A DNA stretch of 64,000 nt, from positions 9,307,335 through 9,371,334 of the forward strand of contig NC_023754.2 of NCBI RefSeq assembly GCF_000499845.2, written 5' to 3'. Below the pieces are notes generated by a model. It was given only the letters and a program-made list of their open reading frames with translations, was not told where the DNA came from and ran no database searches. Within the stretch, counting starts at the first letter, position 1, and each line of letters opens with the position of its first letter. This document shows, piece by piece, positions 34,205 to 46,469 of the stretch. The position numbers and the translations under genes are program-made. Origin of the DNA: Phaseolus vulgaris. Taxonomy: Eukaryota > Streptophyta > Magnoliopsida > Fabales > Fabaceae.

Positions 34205-34293
34205 GAGGGGCTTTTATGGTTTGATGTATAAGGCTTCGGGTATCCCTGAAATACCTCTTATTTTATTTATTTGTTTTTTGTTGATTAAAAAAA
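34205..34293 (+). mobile_element. LINE 3' tail, strongly 5'-truncated copy
   Basis: GGGTATCCCTGAAATACCTC, a T-rich stretch and TTGATTAAAAAAA match the tail at 18476-18535. No coding part is present, as is usual for short LINE insertions. Confidence 0.6.
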
Positions 34294-34690
34294 GTAATAT
34301 ATGATTTTTTTTAATTAGGTATGTACTCTGTCTCAATCCCCATACTCGTTCCAATTAATTTGTATCACATCCTCATGCTCATCCCCGTTTTAAATCACTC
34401 AAAAACTTTTACTTTATTTTTATCTAATTGTTATTTGATACTCTCTTTTGCTATTTATAATTATAATTTTTCATTGATATTTGACATTAAAAAAAAATAA
34501 AATGTATATCTTTTTTACATTAAATACTTTTTTTTACATAAAAAGTTTTCATGTTAGGCATCACTATGCACTTGACATCTCAGCTAGGCTGACACCTCAA
34601 GTAACAAAAATCATCTGCCATCACATGAAAAAAAAATATTATTAAAAAAAGAAAAAAAAAAGAAAATACAAAAATATGGGGGGACTAGAC
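34294..34690. other. AT-rich spacer
   Basis: A-runs and T-runs only; no ORF or repeat family is recognised. Confidence 0.5.
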
Positions 34691-34703
34691 CAAAACCCAT
34701 ATG

Positions 34704-35212
34704 TTAACAAAAACGATACATAGGTAGATTATATCTATTCATAAAGAATTCTAAGAACAGACTAGCTGGGAGTCTATTATACCAATGAAATGATTCTCTA
34801 TGAATAAATCCTAAATTAGCCAACTTATCAACACATGCATTCCCTTCACGAAAAATATGAGTAACCCTAAACCTGATTGTCCCACAAAAATTAAGACAAG
34901 TATTCCATCGATTCCGAAGCATCCACGGAACATTAGTCCTAGCAGTAAACGCAACACAAACTAAGGCAGAATCACATTCAAGCCATACATTAGTAAGTCC
35001 CATTTTTTGAGCTTCCTCCATAGCATGTATAACTCCATAAAACTCAGAAACCAAAGCAGTCTGAACTTCAAGAAACGCTGAAAAAACACCAATAAATTCT
35101 CCCATACTCCCACGAAAAATACCCCCACAAGTAGCAAGACCAGGATACCCCCTAGCAGCCCCATCAGTATTAATTTTAACCCAGCCTGGTGAAGGAAATT
35201 CTCATCTAATAG
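34704..35212 (-). pseudogene. RNase H-like (RVT_3) domain fragment
   Basis: Read on the minus strand from about 35212, WVKINTDGAARG supplies the first aspartate. GGIFRGSMGEFIGVFS, EFYGVIHAMEEAQKMGL (glutamate), VWLECDSALV (second aspartate) and THIFREGNACVDKLANLG (last aspartate) complete the plant RNase H-type fold. The frame stays open to 34704. All four acidic positions remain. Such domains form the end of some plant LINE ORF2 proteins and also occur as small separate genes. No polymerase part lies upstream on this strand and no ATG opens it, so I take it as an isolated transposon fragment. It would cut RNA in RNA-DNA hybrids if expressed. Confidence 0.75.
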
Positions 35213-36640
35213 GAAGAGGACGAAGAACTTTACATTAAATACTTGATAATGTGATGTTTCCTTTACTATAATTTTAATTTTATAAAAAAAATTAATTAAT
35301 AATTAAAACAATGAAGAGACAGGTACGAGTATATATCCATTACTCGATAAAGATGAAAATGAGAGAAAAAAAATCCATACTCATTATATATAAAAATAAA
35401 AATACAAAATAATTTTAGTTCAAGAATAAAGATAGTATTCAAACTCACCCTCCACAACCTATTATCATCCCTAATATAATAACCCAACCCTATGAGAGGT
35501 ACAAACTTTTCCCATAATTTTAACTTCCATAATGGGCAGAAAAGTAAGCTTCCTCGAAATGCAAAACTATAAAGGAATGTCTTTTTCACGGTATATATAA
35601 TTTTGAATTTGTAGAAATCATATTTCCAAAAAAATTTATATCCTCGAGTTTTTTTTAAAGGCATGCTAACTTTGTATGCAGTCATTTTAGAAATTTAAGT
35701 TAAATTTATTTAATTAGAAATTGAAAATAGAAAATAGAACAAATATAGTAAAAATAAGTAGTTATGGTAGGTAATAACTTTCATTCACATTAAATAATGA
35801 GATACTCATCCTCTTTTTTTTACCCTCACATTTAGTCCCCCAAGAAATTGTATTTTTTTTTTCCTTTATAATTATATTTTGTGGTATATAGTGTATGATT
35901 GATAAAACTTTGGAGGTGTAACTTTTTGAGATTCCCTAATTTTATCATGATCTTTTGCACAATTTAGCCTTTATTAAAATTACATTTTTTTCTGTCCTAT
36001 TTAAAAAAAAAAACATCTCATTCTCATTAAATATTTTTAAAGACATCATACATTTAATTTAATTGATTATGTTACCTTAATGACGTATGTATTGTTATAG
36101 TATTGAATTTTGTGCACATTTACTACGTTTCGAAGTCAAACTCTTAGAGAAATTGTCAAATAATTTTTTCTTTCTTATCCTCAAAATAAATGCGTCAAAA
36201 TGTTAAAAAAATTAATTAGGGTAGAAATATTGAAAAAGAAGATGGACACGGAAGAAATACATCCTTTACAAAATTCAACTCAACTCCTCCCAAATTCGAA
36301 AGGACGATGATAAACATGCTTTTCAGTTTTCATATTTTTGTTGAAACAATTGATTTTAATTTTGAATTATTTCTCTTTCATTCATGGAAGCAATCATGGA
36401 GTTCCTCCTTCTCATTTCAGACAAATACACCATCTCCTATCAATTCTTTGAGTAAAGTGTGGTAAAAAGAAAAAGAATTGGCATTGCATCATGCAATTTA
36501 TCTCTCACAAAGTTAATTAGAATGTGTTTAGATAAATAATCAATTTCCACTATAAAAAAAATTTAATTTATTTACATAAATTAAAATATGAAACTCGAAG
36601 TCAAATCTATTAAGAAATAAATAAATAAACTTTAACTATT
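35213..36640. other. AT-rich spacer
   Basis: No convincing gene. A minus-strand open frame at 35296-35685 has no family resemblance and AT-driven composition. Confidence 0.5.
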
Positions 36641-37060
36641 ACATCAATCAATTTTTGTTATTATATTATTATGAAATTATTATTATACTTATTAGTATGA
36701 TTATTAATATTAATATAATTAATAATAATAAAAATATTAATATTATTCATATATTTAATATCATTAATATTATTAATATCATTAATATGGTTAGTATTAC
36801 TAATATTATTAGTATTTTAACATTATTAATATGGTTAGTGTTGTTAATATTGTTAATATTATTAATAAATAATATTATTTATTAATATTATAATTTTATT
36901 ATTACTAATATTATTAATCTTATTATATTATTAATATCATCAATACTATTAATATTACTAATATTATTAATAATAATAATAATAATAATATTTATATTAT
37001 TAATATAATACTAATATATTATTTATATTATTATATTAATATTATTGGTTATGAATATTA
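36641..37060. repeat. Imperfect (ATT)n / TTAATA-rich low-complexity tract
   Basis: About 400 bp made almost entirely of ATT, AAT and TTAATATTA units, with a few ATGG interruptions. Confidence 0.9.
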
Positions 37061-37144
37061 TTATTTGTGAATATTAGTTTTGATTTTATAATTATTTATA
37101 TTATAATAATATTTTTAATATTATGTATATAAATATTATGATAA

Positions 37145-37345
37145 TAGTTGGTAAATAATATATATTCGTGGGTAATAGTTCGTAAGTAATAGAGATTCGT
37201 GGGTAATAATTGTTGGTGGATAATAGTTGGTAGGTAATAAGACCCGTAGGTAATAGTTGGTAGGTAATACTGTCTGTGGGTATTATCCGTAGGTAATGCT
37301 GAATTTACCTACTGATTTAGATCTGTAGATAATACTGATTTTACC
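37145..37345. repeat. Degenerate GTAGGTAATA repeats in both orientations
   Basis: GTTGGTAGGTAATA-like units occur about eight times in the plus sense. TTTACCTACTG occurs twice in the opposite sense near 37304 and 37342. The mix of direct and inverted copies looks like the subterminal zone of a DNA transposon, but no CACTA end is visible. Confidence 0.55.
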
Positions 37346-38483
37346 TACTGTTCAGTCATTATTGATTAACCCTAAATAAATATTTATTACATAAAAATAT
37401 ACATTTATAATGAAAAAGGAAATTAAATTAAATTTTTTCATACAAATTGTATTTTTTTTATAAAATATCTTAAAGAGTCTTTTTAAATAGATTCAAAAAA
37501 TTTATAAATATATCATAAATTATTATATTTTTTTAACTTCAATCTATATAAAAAAAAAGTGTATGATACACTATGTCTTCAATATGCAAATAAAATACAA
37601 AATCTTTCCTTATTATAGATATTCCGTATATCTCCCATAGTACCCACTCCTATCTGTTATATAACATAAAAAACATGATTAAGGCTCCACTTATCGTTCT
37701 ACAATTTGGCACAAAATGTGTACACCTTCGAGAAACGAAGTTAACCCATGTTCAGATGATGTTGTTAAACTGAGATAGGAACAATATGTTTTTGTATTTC
37801 TTCTGCTATATGTCTGATTTAAATCACCCAACAAATGCAAAAATGTGATCATCCTTCGTTGGTAAACAAACAGTACTGAAGTTTTTGATGGAAATTTTAT
37901 ATTAGGTAAGGTAGGTTTTAAGTGCAAAAATTAAAATTAAAATTAAAATTAAATTTGATGAGGAGTAGATTGTGATGGGTGTGAGACAATAGCAAAATGA
38001 ATTAGGTAAGAGTCGCCTAGGAAAAGTGTGATTAGAGTGGGCGGCACTATACTTATTTTCATCACATATATGAAGTCAACTTTTGATAATTGCTATCATT
38101 ATATCAAAATAAAAACCATAATTATCAGTGTTTATCGCATCTTTGAAACAGGCACATGCATGTTTGAAACAAAATTTTAAGAATTTCAAAATAAAATAAA
38201 AAGGTTTCACATGTTAAATTATTGTATAAACTAATTTATATCATCATTTATAATATCTATTTTTCAATTGTTTTCGAGTTACTAAAGAAGTTATTTTTCC
38301 TAAAAGTATTGCCGATTTTTACTTAAACGTATTCTAGTTATAAATGGTATTATACCAACACCAAAAATGGTAGGATGATACAAATTAAAAAACTTGCGGG
38401 AAATAATTAATATAATAAATAATGTGATATGGAAACAATTTTAAAAAGTGAGACTAATATTAAATAAAAAATTTAAATTAATA

Positions 38484-38517
<34 letters not shown>

Positions 38518-39830
38518 ATGTATACCTCTTGTATTAAAGATAATCGTTCTACATGTAAAAGAAAGACTATTAAAGGAAACAACTTTTTGTTTAAGCTATT
38601 TAACGTCATTAAAAATTAAACTTGAAATCAATCGTTAAATGCATGTCAGTTAATAGGGTGGTAAATGAAAGAGAAATATATTTATAAAAATCTCATAATT
38701 AAAAATTAATTTTTTAATGATTTTGTTATCAATAATAAAAAAATAAATATAAAAGGCTAGGATACCCATCCCTTATAAAAAAAACCTCATTCTCTAGAAC
38801 TAAAAAATGTACCATTTCAAAGATCCTATTATATACTCTAAAGAGAATAATCATAAAACTAACACCAATTACACTATTTTTACCAAATATATCTCACCCT
38901 ACCATCAACATAACACCTACCAACAACAAATAATAATGGAATCTCATGTCTACCAAAATTCTAACAAAGAAAAACCAAAAACTAATCAAACTTTAAAACT
39001 AGAGAACAAAAGCATAAAACTAACACAATATATAGTATTGCTTCAATTTTCACCACATCCCCAATTAATAGATACAGTAGCCAAAAAATAGGATAATTGT
39101 AGCAATCCAAGCGTACTAGTTTCAGCCTAAGAAAATTCTAAAGATAACCACTTTGTTTTTCATGGTGAATATAACAACAACTTCGAAACCCCTTTTTGTA
39201 AAACTGTCCACGAGCATGTCAGACATGACCATAGTAATGACGTTAACGTAGTGAAACTCATACGTTCGTTTCCAACTAAGAACTTCCAACAGAAACATTC
39301 CTCGTTCCATCATAACCCAGAAGTAAATTTGAGGAGGAAAGAACCTTCAAAAGTCTCAATATATAGGTTTTACAGTTGTAGAAATCAAAGAAACAATAAT
39401 TTGATGCACGGGACATAAATATCTATGAAGAAATAGTTTTTATTTTTTTATTAAAAAATAATTAAATGAATTAAAAATGGGACATTTTTAAAGTGTCTCA
39501 AATCATATATAAAAATCCAGAAACAATTACCATGAACAGATAATTTGCTACTGAAGCAAACCTATTATGTTGACAATAAAAACAGACCACACCCACAAAA
39601 TTGATGTGAAGTTGGTCAGAGCCACAGTAAAACACTGCTACATACAATACCATAAAAAGAGCATTCTGTTTTGCATAATAAATATCTTAAAATAATTTTA
39701 AGATACTTATAGAGCAGCCACCCAAATAGATTTACATATATTTGACTATCTTTCCTTGATAATTCCAAGTATTCATAACCTTGATAGTGAATTGTAGCAT
39801 TATTATAGACTTTTAAAACTTTAGTAAATA

Positions 39831-39832
<2 letters not shown>
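37346..39832. other. AT-rich spacer
   Basis: No gene could be supported. It contains an (AT)n(GT)n tract at about 38483-38520. Open frames at 37691-37927 (minus) and 38807-39091 (plus) have no recognisable family. Confidence 0.5.

Positions 39833-39878
<46 letters not shown>
39833..39878. repeat. (AT)n microsatellite at the insertion site of the gypsy element
   Basis: About 22 AT units ending directly at the LTR start. Confidence 0.9.
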
Positions 39879-39882
<4 letters not shown>

Positions 39883-40189
39883 TGACATGTTCGGTCCATA
39901 ATCCGAATATGTGGATTTTAGCCTCATTAGTTAAATCGGTATATTTGGAACATACCATAGCTCCATGCATCGGTTCAAATACAAAAAGGCTCAATAGTTC
40001 CAAACGAACATTCATCTTTGATAAAATTAACACGATCCAAACAGTAAATATGCATTATAACTAATTGAATTAGTTGTTTGAAACAAGAAAAGACCTAGTC
40101 AGAGACGATACTATGCAAACATATAACCCCAAAATACGAGGGTAAATATTAACAGATTAATTATGTAGTTATCAACTCCTAACGAGTGC

Positions 40190-40196
40190 TATAAAA
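40190..40196 (+). promoter_or_regulatory. Probable TATA box of the gypsy LTR
   Basis: TATAAAA in GTGCTATAAAAGGGC. In the 3' LTR the same place reads CTATAACAAAAGGGC, broken by a 2-base insertion. Confidence 0.5.
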
Positions 40197-40350
40197 GGGC
40201 ATTGAGACCCTAGGCATAAGGTAAGTTGATTCTACGCTATTTACACTACATTATAATATATAAGTGCTCTCACTAACTTGATCGTTAGAGTGTAATCAAT
40301 AGGTGGAGCACCCTTTGTTGGAATCTGTGAGAAAGACAGAGGGAGATAGC

Positions 40351-41418
40351 TGTTGAACAAGATGCTTTGATGTCTCCAAATCCAAGAGGAAAGCTTGAAG
40401 ACCTTGTTGCTGGGTGTGTGTGTTGTCTAGTTGTTTGAAACTTGTTAATTCACTCCTTAAGTTGATCCAAGTTCACTTGAATCTTTAACCTTTTGAAAAA
40501 ATGTGTTTTCTAAAAAGCTGTCAAAAATTCAACAGGTTGTTTTACCTAACAACAGGTTGTTTTGCCTTAGCTGTTTTTGAAAAACTTGGTTGACTTTACT
40601 GTCAAACCAAAACAATTGATTGTTTCGACAAAACAACCGATTGTTTTCCTGCAAACCGTAACATAATTCTGTTAAGCGGTTTTAATATGTTTTAAATGAT
40701 CCTAACTAACTTGGCTCCTTTATTAAATGCTTTTGACCACTTGGTGGGTCTATATAAAAGGTAGTTTTACGCTCCTAATCTTGAAGTAACAGAAAGATTT
40801 TATCAAAACAGTTTTTCCAAGATTTGAAAGAGCTTTGGATCATTCTTAAGTGTGTGGAATAGGATTGGGTTGTAATTCTGATCTTTAAGCTTTGTAATAC
40901 CCAGGTGTATTCTATTCCCTTCTTCCTAGATTACTGTATTTCTGTAGTTGTGTTGCCAAGGAGTGTTGTGTGTTCTTGAGGGGTTCAAGATCAACATTCT
41001 TGGTGTGGTTTGCCAAAGGTAGTGTGTTTCTTGAGGGGTTCAAGGTCACTACTTTGGTGTGTGGTGTTTGTAATCTGGTTTTTATTGCATAGTGAAATAC
41101 CCAGTGGTTTCTGGGGACTGGATGTAGCTCTTGGTGTAAGAGTGAACCAGTATAAATTGCTTGCGTGCTTATCTCTTACCCTTAACTCTTTAAATTCTGT
41201 TTTTAAGTTGTTTTTATAAACTGCTGATAAAAACAACCGATTGTTTCGAAGAAACAACCGATTGTTTTTCTGATATCATCTTGAAACAGTTTTGGTTCTT
41301 TGTTTCTTTGATTTCTTTCTCTGTCATTCAGCATTGATTTTCATTATATCTTCAAAGTTTGCGAAAATCCCCCTTAAACAATTCACCCCCCTCTCGTTTA
41401 AGGCCATATATTCTAACA
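40351..41418 (+). mobile_element. Solo Copia LTR (family B) inside the gypsy 5' LTR
   Basis: It starts TGTTGAACAAGATGC and ends CATATATTCTAACA, flanked by ATAGC at 40346-40350 and 41419-41423. Length is 1068 bp. A TATATAAAA box lies at 40751-40759. It carries the same AACCGATTGTTT motifs as the family A LTRs and shares their last roughly 60 bases. The copy at 61687-62637 (minus strand) belongs to the same family. Confidence 0.92.
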
Positions 41419-41540
41419 ATAGCAACCATCGCAACGGTTCGACCCAGGTCAGCCAGCCAGATTATTTGGTGCCCACCGTGAGGCCAGTGAAACTAATCCC
41501 ACTAGCTACCAACACGAATTCACCCACACCAGCGCACGAG

Positions 41541-44004
41541 ATGAGAAACACAAGGCAAGGAGCTTCGACTCCCGACGAAGACGGGATCCCCATGTTGCAA
41601 CAAATCATTGAAACGATGAGAGTCCTCCAACAAGCTAATGAGGATCATCAGGGAGCAAGATCGTCTTCGAGAAGAAGCACAAGTTGAGTAAGAGCGTCTC
41701 CGGGAGGAGGCTCGTGTTGAGTGTGATCGCTTAAGAGAGGAGGCATGAGCCGAACAGACGAAGCTAAGGGATGAAGCCCGAGCTGAACAAGAGCGGCAGA
41801 GAGAAGAAGCTCAAGCCCACCAGGATCATCTCTTGAGAGAGGTAGAAGCATCCCGAAAGATGATGGAGGAAACTGTGCGGGTAAACGAGGAGCTACAAAG
41901 GGCTAATGAAAAGCTGCGCAAAACCATGCACAGACATCAACGACAAGTTGTGCGAGTTCGCTCCCCGAACCCGCCCTCAAGGGATGACCCTCAGCCTTTC
42001 TCCAGAAAAGCCCATTGATTGTTGTCGTTTTGCTGTCAAATTAATATAATTATAGTGTAGACTTGTCTAACACTAGAGAGATGATAGTATAATTGTGGTC
42101 AGATGACCCCAAGTCGTCTCCCAACGAATCCAATAGTGAAATTAACAGATCGATGTTTAGAATCTATCTGCAATAATAAGAGTTAGTAATAACAATAATA
42201 ATAGAAAGAGGATTGAGATAGTTATGCAGGAAATATAAAAGAGATTTGAAACAACAAATAAAAAGTGGTTGATTCCCAAGTTCTTCCACCATTGAATTCT
42301 TCACAGGTTCTCTAAAGATTAATCTTTTCTCAATCCTCCAACAGAGTTAAACCAGATTGAACATGCGTCAATCTAATTCAACTGAAACTCACTAGTAAAA
42401 CATGTGTCTACTAGTTTAATCAATACCCACTTTGTTCCATGTGTATACTCCATGGGAATGCTTACCTCCTCTCTCTTGAATCATGCGCCCAAGAAATTAA
42501 TTAGAACAATGTGAACTAACTAAGAAACCAAAGTTTAAGATAAGGAAGACTCTCAATCATGCGTTCAAGTACAACCTCTCACAAAAACCAGTTTTTCCAG
42601 GAGATTAGAATATTAAAACAACTACTATAGAGAATTAAAAATCAAAACTTTTATTGGACAAAACCTCAGAACTCAATGGGGAATTACAAAAGAATAAACC
42701 AAAAAGGTTTAGCCTTCCATGCGGAGGCAAAACAAAAGAAATTACTAAGAAGAAAATAAACTAAGAAACCCCTATGAAGCTCCCCCTTTTCTCTTTGATG
42801 CTTGTGTCCTTTTATAGGCTTTTATGCTCCAAGGATCTTAGGAAAATATTGTAGTTTATATTTTTTTTAACAGTTTCCAAGTTTCTAACTTTCCAGAATT
42901 CTTGTATTTTGCAGAAGATGACTCCTTTCTTAAGAGTGGAGGACCCAGAGAATCACTTAAAGGCATTTAGGGCCTAGATGATCATATCAGGTGACTCAAA
43001 TGTTGTTCGTTGCAAGATGCTCATGGGAACGTTCATAGGAACAACCCTCCACTTGTTTAGCAGCATTCCGGATGGCCATATAACATCGTTTCAATAGTTT
43101 TTGCGAATCTTCAAAAAGCAGTTCTCAGCCAATAAAGTTGGCCCCCCTCGACTACTTGACCTGTTTGATATCAAGCAAAGGAAGAGCGAGACATTGAGCC
43201 TTCTTAGTTCGGCTCCCAACGCCAAACGAGGAAATGGTTATTGTCGATTTTGTGAAGGGCATGTGAGCAAGCCCTTTTAGTGACTCTCTCATTCGAAACC
43301 GAGCTGAATCCATGGCCGAGGTCAGGGAGAGAGCAGTTGCCCACATAGAAGCAAAGGAGGCGGTAGTAGTAAAGCCTAGCAACACACAACCCAAGTTGGG
43401 GAAGTACAGGGAGAGTGGGCGAGACCACCATCCAAAGAATATTGATTCATCTGTGAATCGGCGCTCCGACCAGAGATACATCCCTTACGTAGCAAAAAAA
43501 GGTGATACCAAAGAAGGAATGGAAGGAGAGCTTCTCAAGATGAGGTTTCGGGTCTCGTACAAATCGCTCATCACCAAAGAAAGTGTGGCGAAAAGGTTGC
43601 GTTTTCCAAAGAAGACAGACTGAGTGCTAGGCGGACAAAGAGACAATTGGTGTGAGCTCCACCGCGCCCGAGGTCATGACATTGAGCAATGCCTCACCTT
43701 GGCCTACCAATTATCAAAGTTTGTAAGCGAAGAGCATTTGGTCAGGTACCTCGATGATGAGGCGGAAAAAGAAAAGAAGGAAGACACAACAAAAGAAAAA
43801 GACCACGAGACACCTATCCTAGGTGATTTTAACACTATTTCCGGGGGATTCTCAAAGGGAGCCTCGACATCAAGCCGAAAACGCTACTGCCCTAAAGTTG
43901 GACCAACCGACAATGTCGTATCCTACCAATTTACGTGGTCAAACCTTAAGGTCGGACCAATTCGACAATATTGTTTTCCACAAACCAACTTGGTTGAACC
44001 CTAA
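41541..44004 (+). pseudogene. gag: Ty3/gypsy Gag, multiply broken
   Basis: An ATG at 41541 opens MRNTRQGASTPDEDGIPMLQ. After a frame change comes a charged, coiled-coil-like stretch (EEAQAHQDHLLREVEASRKM) to 42018. An unrelated block covers 42016-42912. From about 42913 the Retrotrans_gag core is readable across stops: TPFLRVEDPENHLKAFRA, SSIPDGHITSF and FSANKVGPPRLLDLFD. At 43624-43880 the later part reads CELHRARGHDIEQCLTLAYQ and ETPILGDFNTISGGF, which normally leads into the protease. Instead the tandem repeat begins. It is non-functional and kept only as a remnant. Confidence 0.8.
42016..42912. other. Unidentified block interrupting the gypsy gag
   Basis: No ORF. It has a TGATTGTTGTCG start and a TTTTGCA end, which would suit a solo LTR, but the flanks (CCCAT and GAAGA) do not repeat. 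It contains CCCAAGTCGTCTCCCAACGA. Some gag sequence may also have been lost here. Confidence 0.45.
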
Positions 44005-44330
44005 GGTCAGACCAACTCGCCAACAGTTTTCTACGAATTTACTTGGCTGAACCCTAAGGTCAGACCAACTCGACGATGTTGTATTCTACCAATTTATTTG
44101 GCTGAACCCTAAGGTCGGACCAACTCGATAATTTTGTATTCTACCAATTTACTTGGCCAAACCCTAAGGTCGAACCAACTTGACGATGTCATATCCTACC
44201 AATTTACTCGGTCGAACCTTAAGGTCAGACCAACTCGACGATGTCATATTCTACCAATTTACTTGGTCGGACCCTAAGGTTGGACCAACTCGCCAACATA
44301 GTTTTCCACGAATCCACTCGTCTGAGGCCA
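43897..44330 (+). repeat. 55-bp tandem repeat array, about 7.8 units
   Basis: Units start at 43897, 43951, 44006, 44059, 44114, 44169, 44224 and 44279, with consensus GTCAGACCAACTCGACGATG then a C/T-rich part and GAACCCTAAG. Most are 55 bp; two are 53-54. Divergence between units is moderate, and the first and last are the most diverged. Confidence 0.92.
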
Positions 44331-44689
44331 AAAACCATAGAAGACCTTGGTCAAACTGCAAATAGACTCGAGGTTGATGCAATAGAAGACACATCTAGTA
44401 AATGTCCTTGATCGATGAGGGAACGACAAAGTTCATTTTAAAAAGTCTACAAGTAATCGAGGTATGCAAGCTCATGAATTTTACTTTCCTAGTTGAACAA
44501 TTAAAGCCTAAATAAGTTATAGTTTTCGCTCTTAGATGTTAGCTTCAATACACATAACCCTCAAAACCCTTAATTAGAACGGTGGCTAGGATAAATTGAA
44601 AGCATAAATGTTAAGAGTGTGGTTGTAAATAACAAACAAAGGAAGCATGTAAATTGTTCAGACAGTCACAAAATAAATTAATTTAAAAC

Positions 44690-46090
44690 ACTTAAGCACC
44701 ATCCATCATCTTCCCTTCCACCATGCTTTTGCATGGATTTATCTGACAAGTCCATGGAGGGATGCAAAATGGTGGCCTGGTCTTTGGCGGCTTCAAACCC
44801 AACAATGTAGGAACTCGCCACATCATCTTGCAAAGCGTCTATGATCTTTGAAAGCTCTTTTTCTCTTTTCTTCGTGTTTTCTATTGCTCTTTGGAGATTA
44901 GCCTCTTTTTGAGTTGACTTTTCCTTGAGCTCCTCCATCATCCTTTCTAAGGTTTTTCTTTTTTCGAACCATCGGGTGGAGTCGGCTCGAAGTTGAACGA
45001 CCTTCTTCTAAAGGCCCTCTATTTGCTTGATTTTCTTCTTTTCATATTTCTCTTTTTCTTTCAACGTACAGTTGGTAAGACACACAAATGTAGTTACTTT
45101 TGGTCGAGTAAGTTTTTTGCGTCGTTGCAAAGGCCCTCAATGTCGAGCTTGTCGAGGCGGCCTATGTCATCCTCCATCAGGTATACCAACTTATTGTGAG
45201 CCGAAATGTCAAAATTTGAATCCCACAAACTAGTCTTAGCCGTCGAATTACACCCAATGTGTTCTTGGATGGGTAGGGGTTGGATTTTTGGACCTCTTCC
45301 ATCAGAGTGAGATTGACCTGAGGGAACAGAGACTTCAATCTTCTTCTTTTTTATAAGACCCGAGGTGGTTTCTTCATCATGCTTGGACTCAATTTGCACC
45401 CCACCCGATGCCCCCCTTACTCTCCACTACAGATTCTTTCGCGACCATCATTTTCTTGATCCAAGCCGCCAGGTTGTCCTTGTCGATAGTGGATAACATT
45501 TTTTCTGCAGTGAGAAGAAAATATAAGTTCTCATAGTCACTAGCATAGATGAAAATATAAAGTAAGCCGAAAAGATAAATACCCATGTACGCCTTAAGAA
45601 GACCATGATCATACTCTCTGGTCAGGATAGTCGAGGTATCAAAGACAACATTGAGGCTCTCCAAGGATTCACATATGCCTCGCTCCTTTGCATCCAGGTT
45701 TTCGAGACTACGGTCACTTTGGAAATGAGGTTTTTGCGTCAAATAAAGAGGGAAGTCATCCAACAAGGTCGGATGACTGACAGAGGGACAAACCTTGATA
45801 AAACGACGCTTGAAATTTTTATACAAGGACTGGAAGAGGGAAAGTAAGCCTCTCCCTGACATGCTATTCAAGGATGACCACAACTGTTTTCCAGAGGTTT
45901 TAAATTCAAAGAAATAGAGGAATACATTTGTGGTCGGTATGATACTAAAATAAGAGCACCAAATAAAGAAAGCTCGGATGAATCCCAGCTGATTCACAAT
46001 CCATCTACGAAAATGATTCACACATAAATACACCAAAGGGCTAGGCAGAACAGCTTTAACACGAAAGAATAAAGACTGTAAACCAGAAGT
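44690..46090 (-). pseudogene. Antisense ORF of the gypsy element (putative gypsy-type transposon protein)
   Basis: Antisense to gag, between the tandem array and the 3' LTR. From about 46090, VKAVLPSPLVYLCVNHFRRW, GFIRAFFIWCSYFSIIPTTN, VFLYFFEFKTSGKQLWSSLN, SHPTLLDDFPLYL and EYDHGLLKAYM match the plant family I recall as PF04195 (recall, not a search). A 78-bp segment bounded by GTATTT and CTGCAG (about 45506-45583) looks like a small in-frame intron. EKMLSTIDKDNLAAWIKKMM follows, then a frame slip at a G-run near 45405. The tail runs through 45399-45094 and a coiled-coil-like part at 44941-44690 (KEKSTQKEANLQRAIENTKK). Function is unknown even in intact relatives. Confidence 0.68.
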
Positions 46091-46469
46091 AGCCGACCAA
46101 TCTCAAATTTGGAAACTATAAACAGGCACCAGAAATGAATCTTTAACACAACATAAAAATAGTACGAGGAGGGGATTGCACATACCCGATAACCAACGTG
46201 ACGGAGGAGGCACTATCGTAGGGGGCACGAGTTTTTTTTTTTAAGCAAGGTGCGGAGATAGAAATGACAATGAGGTAAAGGAAGGTTTTTTTAATATAAG
46301 GGAGGTGAAGTGGTAGGAAATAAGGAAATAAAGAATGGCCATCTCATCGAAAGACGCTCCGAAACCCGTGTGTGACGTACCCTCTAACAAAACGTCTTGT
46401 CACCAATGATACCTCTTCATCCATTTGTAGCCTCCTCGCCTCCCTCTGCTCGGCTTGAAGCTAGGGGAC

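Larger units (their letters stand above)
39879..41466 (+). repeat. 5' LTR of the gypsy element, split by a solo LTR
   Basis: 39879-40350 and 41424-41466 match 46470-46991, for example CAAAATACGAGGGTAAATA and CTGATTCTACGCTATTTAC-like phrases. The intervening part is the Copia solo LTR. Confidence 0.82.

Noticed and set aside
36655..36885. 76-codon ORF of isoleucine and asparagine
   Set aside because: It is a translation of an (ATT)n tract.
38807..39091. 94-codon plus-strand ORF
   Set aside because: It is rich in Asn, Lys, Thr and Ile as expected from AT-rich DNA, and matches no family.
43897..44330. The 55-bp array as a CRISPR array
   Set aside because: The repeats are contiguous with no unique spacers and lie inside a plant retrotransposon.
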